A DNA stretch of 10,238 nt from an uncultured Flavobacteriales bacterium (GTDB taxonomy: Bacteria; Bacteroidota; Bacteroidia; CAIKAF01). Numbering within the stretch: position 1 is the stretch's first letter; each line of letters opens with the position of its first letter. Position numbers and translations under genes: made by a program. The DNA is taken from NCBI GenBank assembly GCA_937925455.1, contig CALEWF010000161.1, positions 1-10,238 on the forward strand. The letters are read 5' to 3'. Positions 1 to 7,263 of the stretch are shown piece by piece. The notes beneath the pieces are model-generated. The model was not told where the DNA came from. It saw only the letters and a program-made list of their open reading frames with translations, and made no database searches.

Positions 1-166
1 CGATTACATGCTTGAGCAACATCAATTATATCCAGAATATAACTGGATAAAAAATAAAGGTTATCCAACTTCCGATCATCGAAAAGCCATTGAAAAATAT
101 GGATTATCTCCGCTTCATCGAAAATCCTTCCGGCAATTATCTAATCAACTGCTAATTTCTTTTTAG
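1..166 (+). CDS. rnhB: Ribonuclease HII, C-terminal fragment (5' end outside window)
   Basis: Frame 2 is open from the window edge to a TAG at 164-166 and gives about 54 residues. They contain the C-terminal RNase HII pattern: a YPEYNW stretch, then NKGYPTSDHRKAI, then YGLSPLHRKSF. In this family (established knowledge) the enzyme removes ribonucleotides misincorporated in DNA and the RNA of RNA-DNA hybrids. The catalytic acidic residues lie upstream and are not in the window, so activity cannot be judged here. The tail after the HRKSF motif is short (about a dozen residues), normal for a bacterial RNase HII. The gene is complete at its 3' end and is followed by a 171-bp intergenic space before the next plus-strand gene. 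Confidence 0.87.
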   Translation, partial: DYMLEQHQLYPEYNWIKNKGYPTSDHRKAIEKYGLSPLHRKSFRQLSNQLLISF

Positions 167-167
167 T

Positions 168-191
168 AAAATTAAAAAATACTTTAATTTT
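168..191 (+). terminator. AT-only inverted repeat after rnhB, possible weak terminator
   Basis: A perfect 9-bp inverted repeat (AAAATTAAA at 168-176, TTTAATTTT at 183-191) with a 6-nt loop begins one base after the rnhB stop codon. The stem has no G or C and no long T-run follows, so termination strength is doubtful; position is the main support. Confidence 0.35.
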
Positions 192-337
192 TAAATATGC
201 TTTGAGTGAAGTTAACTTGATCATTTTACAGTGGTACTTGATTACTTAAATCCGCAATATTCGATAGCTTAATTTCAGATTATACACAAATAACAAGAAT
301 TCTTATTTTTAACATATCTATTCATTATCTGTTGTAT

Positions 338-2950
338 ATGCTAAAAATAATTATTTTAATTAGTCTTGGCTTATCTCTTAGCATTCTATCTGGATGCCAT
401 ACCAGAATGCAAATAAAAAAACTTAAACCACTAACCATAGAAGGTAGCAATGAAAAGCCAACTTCAATCGGCAAATATCAACCTTCTGCCACACGAATCA
501 TTGACATCATTCATACAGATTTATTTATTACACCAGTATGGGAAGATAGAACATTGCAAGGAAAAGCTGTCATCTATTTTAAACCTTATTTTTATCCAAT
601 ACGTTCTTTTGAATTAGATGCCAAAGCATTTACATGGGGTGAGATTTCCATTCAGCACAAAAAAAACTATCTATCTTTTCAAAAGTCTTACAACAACTAT
701 AAACTTCAAATACAATTAGATCAAGAAATTACTCAAACAGATACCTTAATCATGGAGGTTGAATATACAGCCCATCCTTATGAAATTGATACCTACTGCC
801 CCGATTTAGATCCTTATTCGCATGGCTTTTATTTTATAAAACCAGATCCAACTACACCTACAAAGCCCTATCAATTATGGACACAAAATGAACCACAGGA
901 TGCTTCGCTTTGGTTCCCTACAGTGGACGAAACCAACGAACGAATGACCCATACTTTAAGTATTACACTGGGAGATTCACTCGTAAGTTTATCAAACGGG
1001 GAATTGCGTTCATCAGTAAAAAACAATAATGGCACGCGAACAGACATATGGATAATGAATCAACCTCATGCACCGTACCTGGTTGCATTGATTGCTGGTA
1101 AATACAGTATTGTAAAAGAATCATACAAAGGAAAGGACGTATGGTTCTATATTGAACCAGCTTATGAAAAGTATGCAAAAAATATTTTGGGCAATACCGT
1201 TGAAATGATGCAATTTTTTTCTGAGAAACTAGGTGTGGAATATCCATGGAATAAATATCATCAGGTATTTGTACGCGATTATGTATCAGGAGCTATGGAG
1301 AATACTACCTGTGTGGTATTAGGTGAATACATCCAGCAAACCGATCGTGAACAACTTGGTAATGAACACGAAACCACCATTGCCCATGAGTTATTTCATC
1401 ATTGGTTTGGTGATTTGGTAACCTGCGAATCGTGGGCGAATATTCCCCTCAATGAATCATTTGCAAATTACAGTGAATATCTCTGGCTGGAATATAAATA
1501 TGGGAGAGAAGTAGCCGATCAGCATCATCGCAACGATATGCAAGAATATTTTGATGAAGCAGTTGAGAAAAACGTACCACTCATCCGTTTTTATCACAAA
1601 GGACCGGAAGATATGTTCGACCGGCATTCTTACAACAAAGGTGGAAGAATTTTGCATATGCTAAGAGCATACGTAGGGGATGAAGCCTTTTTTAAAGCCC
1701 TGCAACTTTATCTAACAAGGCATGCTTATCAAAGTGCCGAAGTACATCATCTTCGACTGGCATTTGAAGAAATTACGGGCGAAGACCTGAATTGGTTTTT
1801 CAATCAGTGGTTTTTAGATAAAGGATATCCTTCTTTAGAAATTACTTATCAATACAAAGCACAAGATAAAGTACAGGAAATAACGATCATACAAACCCAC
1901 GAAGCCTCATTTGCTCCTATTTTTACTTTACCTATTGATATTGACTTTCATCATAACAGTAAAATTACTCGCCATAGGGTTTGGCTCAGTGAAGCAAAAC
2001 AAACCTTCAGGTTTGAGAATATAGAAAGGCCTGATTGGATTAGTATAGATGCAGACAAGGTATTACTTTGCAACAAGTACGACCATAAAACTACACAGGA
2101 ATTTGTGAAGCAATACAACCAAGGCAGAAACCTAATAGATAAACTGGAAGCTTTAGAATATTTTAATTCGCTTCAATCAAATGAAATGAATGCCGACGTG
2201 TATAATTGCATTATAGATGGTGTTAAAAATCACAGCCCTTACGTCCGGCAAGAAGCATTAAAATTACTGAAAAAACTCCCTTCTTCTTACCAAGCAGAAA
2301 TCAAACTAATTGTTTCAAATACGTTACTCAATGATAGCGATATAGAGGTACGTATAGAGTCCATTAAACTTTCTGATCAGTTTTTATCAAAAGAAGAATT
2401 AGTACCCATCCTACGGCAAATGATCAAAAGTAAATCCTGGAAGATTGTAAATGAAGTATTATACAAATTGGTAACCTATGATGGACAATATGTGGCTCAA
2501 TTTTGCTTAGAAACAATCAATAATGACAAATCATCATCATCTTTCATCGCTACTGTTGCGAATTTATTCAGTAGTATGGGAAAAAATGCTGACCTTGCTC
2601 CATTGTATTTTAACAATTTTACACATTTAACTAATCCAGGATTTGAAATGGGTTTTTTATATGCTATGGGACGATTTATGGCAAACGCACCCATTGATAT
2701 AAAAGAAAATGCAGCGTATTTCTTTTTTTTAATTCTCAAAAACGATCCGATGTGGTACACCCGTGCTGCTGCATACGATGGCTTAAAACTACTATACGAT
2801 AAGTGTGTAAAAGAAATAAAAGCTGAAAAAGACGAAGAAAAAAAGAAGAAAATAATAGAGCTTTCTACTAAGATTCGTGAAATATACTTTACAATGTACA
2901 ACCGAGAAAAAAATCAAGAATTACTCGATTACATCACTCCTCTTAAATAA
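338..2950 (+). CDS. M1-family zinc aminopeptidase, lipoprotein, with C-terminal helical repeats
   Basis: An 870-residue protein that should remove N-terminal residues from peptides in the periplasm or at a membrane. Seen directly: a hydrophobic leader ending in LSGC (lipobox) near residues 15-25; the M1 exopeptidase motif GAMEN at 318-322; zinc site HELFH at 350-354 with the third ligand Glu373 in NESFANY, the exact HEXXH-X18-E spacing; and a probable catalytic Tyr432 in a SYNKGG stretch. After the catalytic domain, roughly residues 590-850 look like HEAT-type alpha-helical repeats (NHSPYVRQEALKLL, then DSDIEVRIESIKL), followed by a Lys/Glu-rich helix. The start is placed at ATG 338; an in-frame TTG at 332 would add two residues but gives no better leader. 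No clear Shine-Dalgarno or Bacteroidota -7 motif was found upstream. The substrate is unknown, and no partner gene is adjacent: it ends 7 bp from the converging enolase gene. Confidence 0.95.
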   Translation: MLKIIILISLGLSLSILSGCHTRMQIKKLKPLTIEGSNEKPTSIGKYQPSATRIIDIIHTDLFITPVWEDRTLQGKAVIYFKPYFYPIRSFELDAKAFTWGEISIQHKKNYLSFQKSYNNYKLQIQLDQEITQTDTLIMEVEYTAHPYEIDTYCPDLDPYSHGFYFIKPDPTTPTKPYQLWTQNEPQDASLWFPTVDETNERMTHTLSITLGDSLVSLSNGELRSSVKNNNGTRTDIWIMNQPHAPYLVALIAGKYSIVKESYKGKDVWFYIEPAYEKYAKNILGNTVEMMQFFSEKLGVEYPWNKYHQVFVRDYVSGAMENTTCVVLGEYIQQTDREQLGNEHETTIAHELFHHWFGDLVTCESWANIPLNESFANYSEYLWLEYKYGREVADQHHRNDMQEYFDEAVEKNVPLIRFYHKGPEDMFDRHSYNKGGRILHMLRAYVGDEAFFKALQLYLTRHAYQSAEVHHLRLAFEEITGEDLNWFFNQWFLDKGYPSLEITYQYKAQDKVQEITIIQTHEASFAPIFTLPIDIDFHHNSKITRHRVWLSEAKQTFRFENIERPDWISIDADKVLLCNKYDHKTTQEFVKQYNQGRNLIDKLEALEYFNSLQSNEMNADVYNCIIDGVKNHSPYVRQEALKLLKKLPSSYQAEIKLIVSNTLLNDSDIEVRIESIKLSDQFLSKEELVPILRQMIKSKSWKIVNEVLYKLVTYDGQYVAQFCLETINNDKSSSSFIATVANLFSSMGKNADLAPLYFNNFTHLTNPGFEMGFLYAMGRFMANAPIDIKENAAYFFFLILKNDPMWYTRAAAYDGLKLLYDKCVKEIKAEKDEEKKKKIIELSTKIREIYFTMYNREKNQELLDYITPLK

Positions 2951-2969
2951 AAATCAGCTATTTGCTGAT
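2944..2969 (-). terminator. Terminator-like hairpin overlapping the enolase stop codon
   Basis: ATCAGC (2953-2958) and GCTGAT (2964-2969) form a perfect 6-bp stem with a 5-nt loop. Read on the minus strand, the hairpin overlaps the enolase TAG (2958-2960) and is followed by TTTTTATTTA, an intrinsic-terminator layout. On the plus strand it lies just after the aminopeptidase stop and is followed by ATATTT, so it may act weakly in both directions. The short stem limits confidence. Confidence 0.55.
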
Positions 2970-4250
2970 ATATTTAAACTCGAGGCCCCTGAATACAGCG
3001 CCATCTCCCAGCATTTCTTCAATACGCAACAATTGATTGTATTTAGCAATCCTATCACTGCGTGAAGCGGAACCGGTTTTAATCTGTCCGGTACGAAAGG
3101 CTACCGCCAAATCGGCAATGGTACTATCTTCCGTTTCGCCAGAACGATGACTCATAATAGTGGTATATCCGGAAGCATGTGCCATCTCAATGGCCTCTGC
3201 CGTCTCGGTTAATGTGCCAATTTGATTTACTTTAATTAAAATTGAATTCGCAACCCCTCTTTCTATCCCCTGCTTCAACCGTTTAGTATTGGTTACAAAT
3301 AAATCATCACCTACTAACTGTACCTGATGCCCCAGTTCTTTAGTCAGAATTTCCCAACCTTTCCAATCATCCTCAGCCATTCCATCTTCAATAGATATAA
3401 TCGGATACTTTTCACACCACTCTTTCCAATATTGAGCCATCTGTGCAGAAGTAAGCTTATCACCTGTTGATTTCTTTAAGTGATAAATATCTTCATCCGG
3501 ATTATAGAATTCTGAACTGGCCGGATCTAAGGCAATCCAGATATCATGTCCTGGGCGATAACCGGCCTTATCTATGGCTTCTATTACCATCTGAATAGCT
3601 TCTTCGTTCGACTTAATATTTGGAGCAAAACCCCCTTCATCTCCAACGTTAGTTGATAACCCTTTGCTTTTCAATACTTGCTTTAATTGATGAAAAACTT
3701 CAGTTCCCATACGTAACGCTTCACTAAATGAAGAGGCTCCAAAAGGCATTACCATAAATTCCTGAAAATCTATCCCATTATCGGCATGGCTTCCTCCATT
3801 TAATATATTCATCATTGGAACCGGAAGCACGTTAGCACTCATTCCCCCTACATACCGGTACAACGCCAGAGCCGATTCTGTAGCTGCCGCTTTGGCTACC
3901 GCCAGTGATACGCCTAAAATGGCATTGGCTCCAAGATTGGCTTTGTTATCAGTACCATCCAATTCCAACATCCGATAATCAATGGCCGCCTGATCAAATA
4001 CATAAAAGCCATTCAGCTCTTCATTTAATATCGTATTAACATTCTGAACTGCTTTTAACACTCCTTTTCCTAAATAAACTTTTTGATCATGGTCACGAAG
4101 CTCCACCGCTTCGTGCACGCCGGTAGATGCTCCCGAAGGAACTGCCGCCCTGCCAAAACCTCCAGTATCTGTAAAAACATCAACTTCTATAGTAGGATTC
4201 CCTCTGGAATCTAATATCTGGCGGGCATGAATTTTGGCTATAACACTCAT
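2958..4250 (-). CDS. eno: Enolase (phosphopyruvate hydratase)
   Basis: Converts 2-phosphoglycerate to phosphoenolpyruvate in glycolysis, in the cytoplasm. The 430-residue length is typical (E. coli 432). Conserved residues by family position: His155 in GGSHA, Glu164 in DFQEF, Glu205 in GDEGGFAP, Mg2+ ligands Asp242, Glu288 (SIEDG) and Asp315 (GDD), catalytic Lys340 in the ILIKVNQIGTLTE signature, the SHRSGETED loop at 367-375, and Lys391. All key residues are present. The frame is open 14 codons further upstream from a GTG, but homologues start at MSVIAKIHARQILDSRGNP, so ATG at 4250 was chosen. A -7-like motif inside that upstream stretch supports the shorter form. It converges with the aminopeptidase gene and is divergent from the tRNA-Glu/rpsT unit. 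Confidence 0.98.
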   Translation of the reverse strand: MSVIAKIHARQILDSRGNPTIEVDVFTDTGGFGRAAVPSGASTGVHEAVELRDHDQKVYLGKGVLKAVQNVNTILNEELNGFYVFDQAAIDYRMLELDGTDNKANLGANAILGVSLAVAKAAATESALALYRYVGGMSANVLPVPMMNILNGGSHADNGIDFQEFMVMPFGASSFSEALRMGTEVFHQLKQVLKSKGLSTNVGDEGGFAPNIKSNEEAIQMVIEAIDKAGYRPGHDIWIALDPASSEFYNPDEDIYHLKKSTGDKLTSAQMAQYWKEWCEKYPIISIEDGMAEDDWKGWEILTKELGHQVQLVGDDLFVTNTKRLKQGIERGVANSILIKVNQIGTLTETAEAIEMAHASGYTTIMSHRSGETEDSTIADLAVAFRTGQIKTGSASRSDRIAKYNQLLRIEEMLGDGAVFRGLEFKYISK

Positions 4251-4265
4251 AACTTGATTTTGCAC

Positions 4266-4273
4266 CAAATTTA
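4266..4273 (-). promoter_or_regulatory. Possible Bacteroidota -7 element for eno
   Basis: On the minus strand, 4273 to 4266 reads TAAATTTG, matching the Bacteroidota -7 consensus TAnnTTTG. Transcription would begin about 10 nt before the ATG at 4250, giving a very short leader. No TTG/TTTG -33 box was found at the usual distance, so support is partial. Confidence 0.35.
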
Positions 4274-4306
4274 ATGATTCATAGATTTTCACCTGAATAT
4301 TCTTAA

Positions 4307-4326
4307 AAGATTTTGAAAAAAATCTT
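4307..4326. repeat. 8-bp hairpin with GAAA loop between divergent eno and tRNA-Glu
   Basis: AAGATTTT (4307-4314) and AAAATCTT (4319-4326) are perfect inverted repeats around a GAAA tetraloop, followed on the plus strand by G and six T. It looks like a small intrinsic terminator, yet no plus-strand gene ends here. Its right arm overlaps the proposed -33 box of the tRNA promoter. It may be an operator, an insulator, or chance in AT-rich DNA. Confidence 0.5.
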
Positions 4327-4355
4327 GTTTTTTATGAAACCGATACTTAATTTTG
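4325..4355 (+). promoter_or_regulatory. Bacteroidota-type promoter for tRNA-Glu/rpsT
   Basis: A TTG at 4325-4327 (-33 box) is separated by 20 bp from TAATTTTG at 4348-4355, a full match to the -7 consensus TAnnTTTG of the phylum's primary sigma factor. Transcription should start near 4360, about 30 nt before the mature tRNA. This is the best promoter in the window. Confidence 0.65.
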
Positions 4356-4392
4356 CGTCCCGTTTGTATAAAATGGTGTTCTTTATGAGCTT

Positions 4393-4464
4393 GGCCCGTT
4401 CGTCTATCGGTTAGGACACAAGATTTTCATTCTTGGAAGAGGGGTTCGATTCCCCTACGGGCTA
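4393..4464 (+). tRNA. tRNA-Glu (anticodon UUC)
   Basis: A 72-nt cloverleaf. The acceptor stem GGCCCGT (4393-4399) pairs with ACGGGCT (4457-4463), with one terminal G-T pair. The anticodon stem CAAGA/TCTTG (4419-4423, 4431-4435) encloses loop TTTTCAT with anticodon TTC at 4426-4428, decoding GAA and GAG. The T-arm GGGG-TTCGATT-CCCC is canonical. Discriminator base is A4464; the CCA end is not encoded and must be added after transcription. It ends 35 nt before rpsT and has its own promoter upstream. Confidence 0.97.
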
Positions 4465-4499
4465 CAAACTTCCCAATGGGAGCTTTAAATAACGATACA

Positions 4500-4754
4500 A
4501 TGGCAAATATTAAATCAGCTAAAAAAAGAATTCGTAACAGCGAAGCAAAGCGTGAACGCAACCGCTATCAGCATAAATCTACACGTACAGTAATTAAGAA
4601 AGTACGTCAAGCGACTTCTAAAAAAGAAGCAGAAGAGTTATTGAATAAGGTAACATCTATGCTTGATAAGTTGGCAAAAAACAATGTTATTCACAAGAAT
4701 AAAGCCGCTAATCTGAAGTCGAAATTGACCCAACATGTAAATGCATTGAAATAA
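4500..4754 (+). CDS. rpsT: 30S ribosomal protein S20
   Basis: An 84-residue basic protein that binds 16S rRNA early in 30S assembly. It begins MANIKSAKKRIRNSEAK, the typical S20 N-terminus, and is rich in Lys/Arg across predicted long helices; usual family length is 84-88. The frame also contains an ATG at 4476 that would add eight non-conserved residues, so ATG 4500 was chosen. It lies 35 nt after tRNA-Glu with no terminator between, so the two are probably co-transcribed and the tRNA excised from the leader. A strong terminator follows. Regulation by the tRNA-bearing leader is possible but not shown. Confidence 0.97.
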   Translation: MANIKSAKKRIRNSEAKRERNRYQHKSTRTVIKKVRQATSKKEAEELLNKVTSMLDKLAKNNVIHKNKAANLKSKLTQHVNALK

Positions 4755-4778
4755 TTTATAACAAAGTATTTATTACGC

Positions 4779-4803
4779 AGGCTGCCGCATGGCAGCCTTT
4801 TTT
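4779..4803 (+). terminator. Strong intrinsic terminator after rpsT
   Basis: AGGCTGCC (4779-4786) and GGCAGCCT (4791-4798) form a perfect 8-bp GC-rich stem with a GCAT loop, followed by T4799-T4803 and further T-rich sequence. It lies 25 bp after the rpsT stop codon and is the clearest terminator in the window. Confidence 0.92.
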
Positions 4804-4810
4804 ATTTTTG
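4803..4810 (+). promoter_or_regulatory. Possible -7 element for the OstA-like gene, inside the terminator tail
   Basis: TATTTTTG matches the Bacteroidota -7 consensus TAnnTTTG and overlaps the T-run of the rpsT terminator, 35 bp before the ATG at 4846. There is no -33 TTG at the right spacing. Since the preceding terminator looks strong, the gene needs a promoter about here. Confidence 0.35.
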
Positions 4811-4845
4811 CAGGTTCTAAATGCGCTACACATTGATAATACTCA

Positions 4846-6384
4846 ATGACTAATCTAAAAAACATAATTTTTCTATTCAAAAATATATGCTTGTTAATAG
4901 GTTGGTTATTGCTGGTTTTTACACAAGCTCACAGCCAATCAGATTCTGTAAAAATCATTGAGATTAAAAACGCCGATGCTTTAATTGGAACCCGTATCAA
5001 CGGGCAAAGTGTACAAAAACTAATTGGGCGAGTAGCTTTGCAGCATGATCAGGCCATGATGTTTTGCGACAGCGCCTGGTATTACGACAAGCTTAATTCG
5101 ATTGAAGCATTTGGAAGAATACATATCCGCCAAGGCGACACTCTTTCATTATATGGGGATAAATTAAATTACAACGGAAATACACGGGTAGCTACCATCA
5201 CAGGGAATGTGCGTCTCATTGATAATCAGGTAAATTTACAAACCAGCCAATTGACTTATGACCGAAATGCAGGAATGGCCTATTACCATGATAGTGGCTA
5301 CACTGTTTCAAGTTCAGAACAACTCTCCAGTAAAAAAGGCTATTATTATGTAAACACTAAAGAATTTGCTTTTAAAGGAAATGTAGTCATCAAAAATCCT
5401 CAATATACCCTTTATAGCGACACCCTGATTCAGAATACACTTACGGACGTTTCATATTTTAAAGGCCCATCCAAAATTGTTAGCAAAGAAAGTTTTATCT
5501 ACTGTGAAAACGGATGGTATGACAAAAAAAATGACCGTTGTCAATTCAATCAAAATGCTTACGTAATTGCAGAGAAGAATATACTCCGAGGCGACAGCCT
5601 GTACTATGAACGGCAACGTGGCTACGGCAAAGGCATCGGCAATGTATCCATTGAAGATACCGTAGAAAAAATTATCGTTACCGGCCACTTTGCTGAAACC
5701 TTTCGAAATATTGAACGTTACTTAGTAACAGACAGCGTTCAATTGCTAAAAATTTTTGAAAAGGATACGCTTTTTCTTCATGCCGACACCTTACTGGCCG
5801 TTCAAGATAGTTTGAATAAACGCGTTATTAACGCTTTTCATCATGTAAAATTTTTTAAACCAGACATGCAGGGACTTTGCGACTCTCTTTCATATACTCA
5901 GCGAGACAGCCTCATTCGCATGTATTATCAACCGGTATTATGGAATGAAAAAAATCAAATCACTGCCGAATACATTGACATTTGCATGGGGCAAAAAGAA
6001 GTTTATTTTCTTAACATCAACCGAATGGCCCGGGTTATCTCTCAGGAAGACTCGTTATTGTTTAATCAGGTAGGCGGATTAAACATGAAAGCATGGTTTA
6101 AAAACAACGAGTTGTATAAAATTGATGTATTTGACAACAGTAAAACATATTATTATGCCCGGGAAGATAATGGCGATTGGATAGGTCTGAATGTGGCAGA
6201 AAGTAAAGATATGGCCATTTATATTGAAAACAGGCAAGTAGTTAAAATCGCGTTTATTACCCATCCGATAGGAACTCTGCACCCCATGGATAAAATAAAT
6301 CCGGAAGACTTCCGAATAGATGGGTTTACCTGGCAAATTCATCGTCGCCCCTTGAAACGGGAAGATATTTTTATCTGGAACTAA
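4846..6384 (+). CDS. Exported OstA/LptA-like protein, probable lipopolysaccharide transport
   Basis: A 512-residue protein with an N-terminal signal peptide (hydrophobic ~7-26, likely cleavage after AHS at about residue 30). The first ~350 residues show repeated OstA-type beta segments: GRVALQHDQAMMFCDSAWYY, AFGRIHIRQGDTLSLYGDKL, ITGNVRLIDNQVNLQTSQL, FKGNVVIKNPQYTLYSDTL. The G-N/R-V-x-L and 'D-x-L-x-Y' spacing is the mark of LptA/LptD N-domain jellyroll strands (family knowledge). LptA-type proteins bridge the periplasm and carry LPS to the outer membrane; this protein is longer than E. coli LptA and lacks an obvious outer-membrane barrel, so it is not a full LptD. The last ~150 residues resemble no domain I can name. 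The upstream gene is separated by a terminator; the downstream exported protein is 81 bp away. Precise role is inferred. Confidence 0.85.
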   Translation: MTNLKNIIFLFKNICLLIGWLLLVFTQAHSQSDSVKIIEIKNADALIGTRINGQSVQKLIGRVALQHDQAMMFCDSAWYYDKLNSIEAFGRIHIRQGDTLSLYGDKLNYNGNTRVATITGNVRLIDNQVNLQTSQLTYDRNAGMAYYHDSGYTVSSSEQLSSKKGYYYVNTKEFAFKGNVVIKNPQYTLYSDTLIQNTLTDVSYFKGPSKIVSKESFIYCENGWYDKKNDRCQFNQNAYVIAEKNILRGDSLYYERQRGYGKGIGNVSIEDTVEKIIVTGHFAETFRNIERYLVTDSVQLLKIFEKDTLFLHADTLLAVQDSLNKRVINAFHHVKFFKPDMQGLCDSLSYTQRDSLIRMYYQPVLWNEKNQITAEYIDICMGQKEVYFLNINRMARVISQEDSLLFNQVGGLNMKAWFKNNELYKIDVFDNSKTYYYAREDNGDWIGLNVAESKDMAIYIENRQVVKIAFITHPIGTLHPMDKINPEDFRIDGFTWQIHRRPLKREDIFIWN

Positions 6385-6438
6385 TTACATTTGCTATTAC
6401 GATCTTCATCATTCTTTATTTTTGGTATAATTTATGAT

Positions 6439-6446
6439 TATATTTG
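6439..6446 (+). promoter_or_regulatory. Possible -7 element for the 219-residue exported protein
   Basis: TATATTTG matches TAnnTTTG and lies 20 bp before the ATG at 6466. A TTTG at 6421-6424 leaves only 14 bp between TTG and the -7, shorter than usual, so the -33 assignment is doubtful. Confidence 0.45.
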
Positions 6447-6447
6447 A

Positions 6448-6465
6448 AAACTAATTAATTAGTTT
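6448..6465. repeat. 18-bp perfect palindrome abutting a start codon
   Basis: AAACTAATTAATTAGTTT is identical to its own reverse complement and ends at the base immediately before ATG 6466, just after a -7-like motif. It could be a dimeric repressor operator or a hairpin at the 5' end of the mRNA. The AT-rich composition raises the chance of a random occurrence. Confidence 0.6.
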
Positions 6466-7125
6466 ATGAAAAAAAAGCTATCTGTACTTATTGCATTTTT
6501 TATAGGTTTTGCAATCAATATACAAGCACAAATTTATGAAAGTCCGAGAATGGCAGAAGCCAAATTCAATCATAAATCTATGGCCATTCTTCCGGTATAT
6601 GTTACTGAAAAAGACAATTCGAGCGATGCCCAAAAACAAGGTAAAAAAGGTTTAGTGCAAGAAGATGAAACCGAAGGATATAACCTTCAGCGTAGTTTCT
6701 ATAACTACTTTATTACCCGCAAACCAAAAAAAGTAAACTGGACCGTTCAAATTCAGAGCTACGAAGAAACCAATCAAAAACTTAAGAATGCAGGTATTAG
6801 TTATGCAGATTTTATTGACATGCCTAAAGACAAAATTGCTGAAACTTTAGGAGTGGATGCCATTTTCTTATGTGAAATTAAAAAGCTCAGAACCATCTCC
6901 GATGATGCTGCCGTAGCCCTTGATATTTTCGTAGGATACGGCGGATATACCGGCAATATTAATATACAAACAACCATATATGAAGGTTCATCCGGCGAAA
7001 TGATGTGGCAATATAAAAGAAAATTACCAACCAGCTATTGGGGGCGTTCAGATTATCTTGTAGATAACATCATGAAAACTACTGTTAACAAATTTCCATA
7101 CAAAGAAAAAACGAAAAAGAAATAA
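6466..7125 (+). CDS. Exported protein of unknown function, CsgG/LpoB-like features
   Basis: A 219-residue protein I do not recognise with certainty. Seen: a signal peptide (KKK, hydrophobic 5-19, likely cleavage after IQA at residue 21) with no lipobox Cys; a buried-strand-like segment MAILPVYV at 39-46; the segment LGVDAIFLCEI at 128-138; a glycine-rich VGYGGYTGN at 156-164; a strand-like NIQTTIYEGSSGEMMWQYKR; and a Lys-rich end. The order '(V/A)-(I/V)-L-P' strand, then 'L-G-x-D-A-(I/V)', then a strand ending 'G-x-x-(M/L)-W' is typical of the anticodon-binding-like fold of CsgG, LpoB and GNA1162-type envelope proteins. From this I infer a periplasmic envelope-associated protein. It follows the OstA-like gene by 81 bp with its own -7 motif and palindrome, so it may be regulated separately. 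Confidence 0.8.
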   Translation: MKKKLSVLIAFFIGFAINIQAQIYESPRMAEAKFNHKSMAILPVYVTEKDNSSDAQKQGKKGLVQEDETEGYNLQRSFYNYFITRKPKKVNWTVQIQSYEETNQKLKNAGISYADFIDMPKDKIAETLGVDAIFLCEIKKLRTISDDAAVALDIFVGYGGYTGNINIQTTIYEGSSGEMMWQYKRKLPTSYWGRSDYLVDNIMKTTVNKFPYKEKTKKK

Positions 7126-7145
7126 GCATTTATAATCAAAATCAT

Positions 7146-7178
7146 AAAGCCTGCAGAAAGGGCTATCCTGCTTTTTTT
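7146..7178 (+). terminator. Possible intrinsic terminator after the 219-residue protein gene
   Basis: AAAGC (7146-7150) and GCTTT (7170-7174) can pair, with AGG/CCT extending the stem across a bulge, and seven T follow (7172-7178). It is 20 bp after the stop codon. The stem is imperfect; the T-run and position are the better evidence. Confidence 0.4.
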
Positions 7179-7263
7179 CAAAAGTAAATTCTTATATCAA
7201 AAACACATTTCATTATCCTCATCTTATTAATTCATTAGCATCATTCTTTCATTATAACCCCAA

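Noticed and set aside
2497..2901. 134-residue open frame on the minus strand, and shorter ones at 963-1247 and 1457-1657
   Set aside because: They lie opposite the M1 aminopeptidase, whose catalytic motifs fix the coding strand. The Ser/Phe-rich content reflects its Lys/Glu codons read backwards.
2877..3065. 62-residue plus-strand frame across the convergent junction
   Set aside because: It overlaps the end of the aminopeptidase in another frame and the enolase gene on the other strand, with no recognisable product.
4251..4292. N-terminal extension of enolase from a GTG at 4292
   Set aside because: The 14 added residues are not part of the family, and the next ATG gives the normal N-terminus and length. 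The extension also contains a -7-like promoter motif.
4476..4499. Upstream ATG for rpsT adding eight residues
   Set aside because: S20 proteins begin at MANIKSAKKRI; the extra residues are not conserved.
5452..5688. Minus-strand open frames within the OstA-like gene (also 6079-6342)
   Set aside because: Antisense to a long gene with a signal peptide and OstA-type repeats. No promoter or family similarity seen.
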